Part shown: piece after piece, positions 4,901 through 7,620 of the stretch | Layout of the letters: each line of letters begins with the position of its first letter | How positions within the stretch are numbered: position 1 is the stretch's first letter | Assembly (NCBI GenBank): GCA_021790495.1 | Contig: JAJYGZ010000263.1 | Location: forward strand, 1 to 7,620 | Length of the DNA stretch: 7,620 bases | DNA from: Actinomycetes bacterium | Lineage (GTDB): Bacteria > Actinomycetota > Acidimicrobiia > Acidimicrobiales > Acidimicrobiaceae | Direction: 5' to 3' | Made by a program: the position numbers and the translations under genes | Notes under the pieces: model-generated | What the model saw: only the letters and a program-made list of their open reading frames with translations | Database searches by the model: none | What the model was told of the DNA's origin: nothing

Positions 4901-6412
4901 ATGACGACCCTGGCGGCGCTGGTACGCAAAGCTGGCGTAGCACCCGAGGACGCTGAGCACCTTCAGAAGCTCACCGCGAGCTGGGGAATGCTGGCCGACC
5001 TCTGTTTTTCCGACCTGATACTTTATGTTCCGACGCGTTACGATCCTCGCGCCGAAACCGAGTCGTCCCCAGAGCTGAACTACATGGTCATTGCCCAAGT
5101 TCGACCCGCCACCTCGAGGACCTTGTACCCCATGGACCTTGTCAGCACCGTGGTAAGCGCCTCGTCGGTTCCCGGCATTACTCAATGTCTGGCCTCGGGC
5201 CACATCGCGTTCAAGGAAAGCCGCATCATGCATGCCGAAGAGCATCGAGTCTCGTTCTGCATTCCCGTTCGCCGAGGCACCAGGTTGATCGCCGCGATAG
5301 TGCGCGAATATGAACTCAACTCCAAGAGAGTCCGTGGCGAGCTGGAAAGAGTCTACGTCTCGCTCTTCGAGCGTTTCGCCAACATGATTACCCAAGGCGA
5401 CTTTCCTTTCGACGCCGACGAGCCGGCGGAGGCTCCCCGGGTCGGAGACGGAGTTATGGTGCTTGACATTGAGGGGCGGATAAGTTTTATGAGCCCCAAC
5501 GCCGCTTCGGCGCTGCACCGGCTTGGGCGCCATGTCGCGCGAATCGGAGATCCCTTCGACGAGCTTGGCATGGATATCGCCGCGATTACGCGGGCTCGCG
5601 CGACCCTTAGCCCGGTGGTTGAGGAGATCGAGCGGCGGCCTGACTCGACCATCATGTTCCAGGCGATTCCTCTCCTGGACCAGAAGGAGTATTCCGGCAC
5701 CATGGTGCTGGTTCGCGATATCACCGAATTGAGGCGACGCGATCGGCTCCTGCTTTCCAAGGACGCGACAATTCGCGAGGTCCATCATCGCGTCAAGAAC
5801 AACCTCCAGACCATCTCGTCGCTCTTGCGCCTCCAAATACGCCGTCTGGACTCCGAAGTGGGCAAAGAGGCCCTGATGGAGGCCGAGCGGCGAATCCGGT
5901 CCATGGCGCTCGTGCACGAGATCCTCTCTCGCGAAGTCGGCGACGAGGTCGATTTTCAAGAAGTGGTTCGGGCGGTGCTCCAATTGGCGCACGAGTCAGT
6001 TCCGCCGGATCTTCATTTGGACATCGAGGTAGATGGCTCGCCCGGAGAACTCGACGCCTCGACCGCGACACCCTTGGCACTGGCTCTTGCCGAGCTAATT
6101 CAAAACTCGATCGAACACGCGTTTTCGGCACGCCAAGAAGGAATGGGTGAAAGGACCGGGAAGGTAATAGTGCGCCTCGCGCGAAATGCGGGCAAACTTA
6201 TGATTGAAATTAGCGATACCGGAGTTGGGTTCGGCGAGGACTTCGATCCTGACGGCGTTTCTTCACTCGGACTATCGATTGTGAAGAGCTTGATCACCTC
6301 TCAGCTCGAGGGAACGATCTCGTTTGGAGCGGGCCCTGGGGCCCATGTAACTATCGAGGTGCCGGTGCGAGAAGACGCGGCGCAATACCATATAGAGAGC
6401 AGAAATGGATAG
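4901..6412 (+). CDS. pdtaS: PdtaS-type cytoplasmic sensor histidine kinase
   Basis: This 503-residue soluble sensor kinase is the counterpart of mycobacterial PdtaS (about 501 residues), which phosphorylates the ANTAR-domain antiterminator PdtaR. An N-terminal GAF-like domain (about 1-165) opens MTTLAALVRKAGV and contains SWGMLADLCFSD. A PAS domain follows (about 185-280, ending in VLVRDITELRRRDRLL). The HisKA_2 phosphoacceptor region is VHHRVKNNLQT (294-304); the accepting residue is probably H296 by homology. The HATPase domain has the N box ELIQNSIEHAF (N402), the G1 box DTGVGFG (D439) and the G2 box GAGPGAH. There is no membrane segment. The ATG at 4901 is favoured by N-terminal similarity to the family, although no clear ribosome binding site precedes it. 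PdtaR is not in the window. Two GAF cysteines that I recall as stress-sensing in M. tuberculosis PdtaS are valines here (V63, V67). The phosphodiesterase gene downstream overlaps by 8 nt. Confidence 0.92.
   Translation: MTTLAALVRKAGVAPEDAEHLQKLTASWGMLADLCFSDLILYVPTRYDPRAETESSPELNYMVIAQVRPATSRTLYPMDLVSTVVSASSVPGITQCLASGHIAFKESRIMHAEEHRVSFCIPVRRGTRLIAAIVREYELNSKRVRGELERVYVSLFERFANMITQGDFPFDADEPAEAPRVGDGVMVLDIEGRISFMSPNAASALHRLGRHVARIGDPFDELGMDIAAITRARATLSPVVEEIERRPDSTIMFQAIPLLDQKEYSGTMVLVRDITELRRRDRLLLSKDATIREVHHRVKNNLQTISSLLRLQIRRLDSEVGKEALMEAERRIRSMALVHEILSREVGDEVDFQEVVRAVLQLAHESVPPDLHLDIEVDGSPGELDASTATPLALALAELIQNSIEHAFSARQEGMGERTGKVIVRLARNAGKLMIEISDTGVGFGEDFDPDGVSSLGLSIVKSLITSQLEGTISFGAGPGAHVTIEVPVREDAAQYHIESRNG
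6394..6399 (+). promoter_or_regulatory. ribosome binding site of the phosphodiesterase gene, inside pdtaS
   Basis: The purine-rich AGAGAG lies 5 nt before the ATG at 6405, within the last codons of pdtaS. It supports a start that overlaps the pdtaS stop. Confidence 0.45.
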
Positions 6413-7124
6413 CAGTAAGAGTCGCCCCTTGATCTTGGGGCATCGTGGCGCATCATTCGGGCGTGTCGACAATTCGCCAGAAGCGTTTGCGAACGTGAAA
6501 ATCTTGGGGGGCGACGGTGCCGAACTGGACGTGCGCGCCACCTCCGATGGCGTGCTCGCCGTGGTGCACGACCCCGTGATCAAGAATTTCGGCGCGGTCG
6601 CCGAGCATACCTTTAAGAGCCTGTCGAGTGCTACCGGACCTAACCTGGTGAGACTCGAAGAGGCTCTGGAGATGCTCGATGGTCAGGTCGTGGACATCGA
6701 GATCAAGAGCGATCCGAAGGAGGTCGGCTGGGCGCCCTCGGAGCTTACCTCGCGTCTCCTTGCGCGACTTCTCAAGGATTATGCGGGAAGCGCGTCGATA
6801 TTTGTGACGAGTTTTTCTGAGCGTGCGCTTGAGATCTTCTCTGGACTCGCGCCCGAGATGGCCTTGGGGCTGCTTGGCACTATCGGCTCGGATATGGCAT
6901 TGCGATGTCACGCCGCGGTATCATTGGGTGCCAACTACGTATTGCCGCATCACTCTGGCATCGATGGCGAAGGAGTGCGCGAGGCTCACGAACTCGGACT
7001 GGGTGTTGTGGCATGGACTGTCGATACCGCCGAGCGCGTGGTGGAACTCGCCGAATGCGGTGTCGATGGAATCATTACCAACCGAATCGACCTCGCTCGC
7101 TCGGCGCTCGGCGCAAGACTCTGA
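6405..7124 (+). CDS. glycerophosphodiester phosphodiesterase (GDPD family)
   Basis: This 239-residue TIM-barrel enzyme is predicted to hydrolyse glycerophosphodiesters, giving glycerol-3-phosphate and an alcohol. The motifs fit: GHRGAS with H13 and R14, GAELDVR with metal ligands E40 and D42, catalytic H55 in VVHD, VDIEIK with E99 and K101, and a C-terminal GLGVVAWTVD ... GVDGIITNRID stretch. The usual ENT after the first histidine motif is DNS (22-24), a mild change. No signal peptide is visible, so it should act in the cytoplasm on lipid-turnover products. Its length is normal for short bacterial members. The ATG overlaps the pdtaS stop by 8 nt, implying co-transcription and probably translational coupling with the kinase. 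A link between this activity and glycerol metabolism via the Get3-like pair is a speculative context clue. Confidence 0.9.
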   Translation: MDSSKSRPLILGHRGASFGRVDNSPEAFANVKILGGDGAELDVRATSDGVLAVVHDPVIKNFGAVAEHTFKSLSSATGPNLVRLEEALEMLDGQVVDIEIKSDPKEVGWAPSELTSRLLARLLKDYAGSASIFVTSFSERALEIFSGLAPEMALGLLGTIGSDMALRCHAAVSLGANYVLPHHSGIDGEGVREAHELGLGVVAWTVDTAERVVELAECGVDGIITNRIDLARSALGARL

Positions 7125-7134
7125 GCGAGTTTGT
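7096..7134 (+). terminator. possible weak intrinsic terminator before etfB
   Basis: CTCGCTC (7096-7102) can pair with GAGCGAG (7123-7129), and the intervening 20 nt can form a smaller GCGC stem. The downstream arm overlaps the phosphodiesterase TGA stop and is followed by TTTGTAATTAAG, which is AT-rich but has only a short T run. It may terminate or attenuate transcription between the two genes. The long loop and short T tract keep confidence low. Confidence 0.3.
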
Positions 7135-7149
7135 AATTAAGTAATAATC

Positions 7150-7155
7150 AAGGGA
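7150..7155 (+). promoter_or_regulatory. ribosome binding site of etfB
   Basis: AAGGGA lies 10 nt before the ATG at 7166, within the AT-rich gap after the phosphodiesterase gene. The spacing is slightly long but acceptable. I see no other purine-rich candidate except GGA directly against the ATG. Confidence 0.45.
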
Positions 7156-7165
7156 AGATATTGGA

Positions 7166-7620
7166 ATGAAAATAGCTGTCTGTGTAAAACAGATTCCCGA
7201 TCCGGCCGCTCCGCAAAAGCTCGACGCCTCGTTCAACCTTGCGCGTGACGGCAAGCTGATCATGGATGAATCTGACTCCTACGGTGTCGAAATGGCGCTG
7301 CAACTCGTCGACAAGGCCGGCGAGGGAGAGGTGGTGCTTTTTTCAATGGCACCTCGCGGCGAAGTATCGGGGATTCGCAATGCGCTGGCGATGGGTGCCA
7401 CCCGCGGCGTGCTGGTTAGTGACGAAGCGCTAGAGGGATCCGACGCACTGTCAACAGCGAAGGTTCTTGCCAAGGCGATTGGGCGTGAGCCGTTCGATCT
7501 AGTCATCGCGGCGACCGAGTCTTCCGACGGCTACACCGGAACTACTCCGGTTCAGATCGCCGAGCTCTTGGGCATCGCTTCGGTCACCTCGGCTAAAAAA
7601 GTAGAAGTGGACGGCGCGAC
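7166..7620 (+). CDS. etfB: electron transfer flavoprotein beta subunit, N-terminal part (runs off the window)
   Basis: The first 151 codons of an EtfB/FixA protein are present with no stop before the window edge; full-length members are about 250-260 residues. The start M-K-I-A-V-C-V-K-Q-I-P-D is the family signature. It is followed by a DESDSYGVEMALQL helix, the IRNALAMGATRGVLV motif, and the DLVIAATESSDGYTG nucleotide-binding loop leading to AELLGIASVT. With EtfA, it would carry electrons from acyl-CoA or other flavin dehydrogenases to the quinone pool. The etfA gene is expected just downstream, outside the window. It follows the phosphodiesterase gene by 41 nt, the second-longest gap after the DUF3107 leader among the tightly packed genes from 1573 on, together with a possible terminator, so it may start its own transcript. 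Confidence 0.93.
   Translation, partial: MKIAVCVKQIPDPAAPQKLDASFNLARDGKLIMDESDSYGVEMALQLVDKAGEGEVVLFSMAPRGEVSGIRNALAMGATRGVLVSDEALEGSDALSTAKVLAKAIGREPFDLVIAATESSDGYTGTTPVQIAELLGIASVTSAKKVEVDGA

Noticed and set aside
4748..5992. A 414-codon open frame on the minus strand opposite the PHP gene end and pdtaS
   Set aside because: It lies antisense to pdtaS, whose full domain set and family-length match are clear. The product has no recognisable motif, and long antisense frames are common opposite GC-rich genes.
6331..6344. GGGCCC repeated twice, 2 nt apart
   Set aside because: It falls in the glycine-rich G2 box of the PdtaS ATPase domain, where glycine and proline codons produce it.
1..7620. 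CRISPR array, tRNA/rRNA, insertion sequence or prophage
   Set aside because: I saw no regular repeats, transposase, integrase, terminal inverted repeats or tRNA-like fold. The window is ordinary chromosomal coding sequence.

Overview
The window is one densely packed block of genes, all on the + strand, on DNA of moderate to fairly high GC. The gene set points to an actinobacterium (Actinomycetota). It holds a DUF3107 protein with the usual C-terminal RRVGFGA, a pair of Get3/ArsA-like ATPases matching mycobacterial Rv3679/Rv3680, and a full-length PdtaS sensor kinase. The moderate GC and the frequent GTG starts would suit a deep-branching lineage such as Acidimicrobiia, but that placement is inference.

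Layout. (1) Positions 1-1278 hold a small Tat-targeted sulfite-oxidase-type molybdopterin protein, overlapped by its likely partner, a four-helix b-type cytochrome. Together they look like a membrane-bound oxidoreductase. (2) Positions 1279-1572 contain no convincing gene and lead into the next unit. (3) Positions 1573-4849 form a tight run: DUF3107, the first Get3-like subunit, the second Get3-like subunit (ATGA stop/start overlap), and a PHP-type phosphoesterase of the histidinol-phosphatase kind. (4) Positions 4901-7124 hold pdtaS, a cytoplasmic GAF-PAS-HisKA_2-HATPase sensor kinase, followed with an 8-nt overlap by a glycerophosphodiester phosphodiesterase. (5) From 7166 to the window edge is the N-terminal half of etfB, after a short AT-rich gap and a possible weak terminator.

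How the genes may work together. In M. tuberculosis, as I recall, the Get3-like pair is tied to glycerol use and nitric-oxide tolerance, and PdtaS responds to nitric oxide and copper. Those genes are not neighbours there. Here they sit in one co-directional block, with a glycerophosphodiester phosphodiesterase (which releases glycerol-3-phosphate) and an electron-transfer flavoprotein nearby. A shared stress or lipid/glycerol-redox module is an attractive but unproven reading. The most specific sequence observations are the complementary loss of ATPase motifs in the two Get3-like subunits, the absence from PdtaS of two cysteines I recall as sensing residues in the mycobacterial protein, and a perfect inverted repeat at the start of the first ATPase gene.
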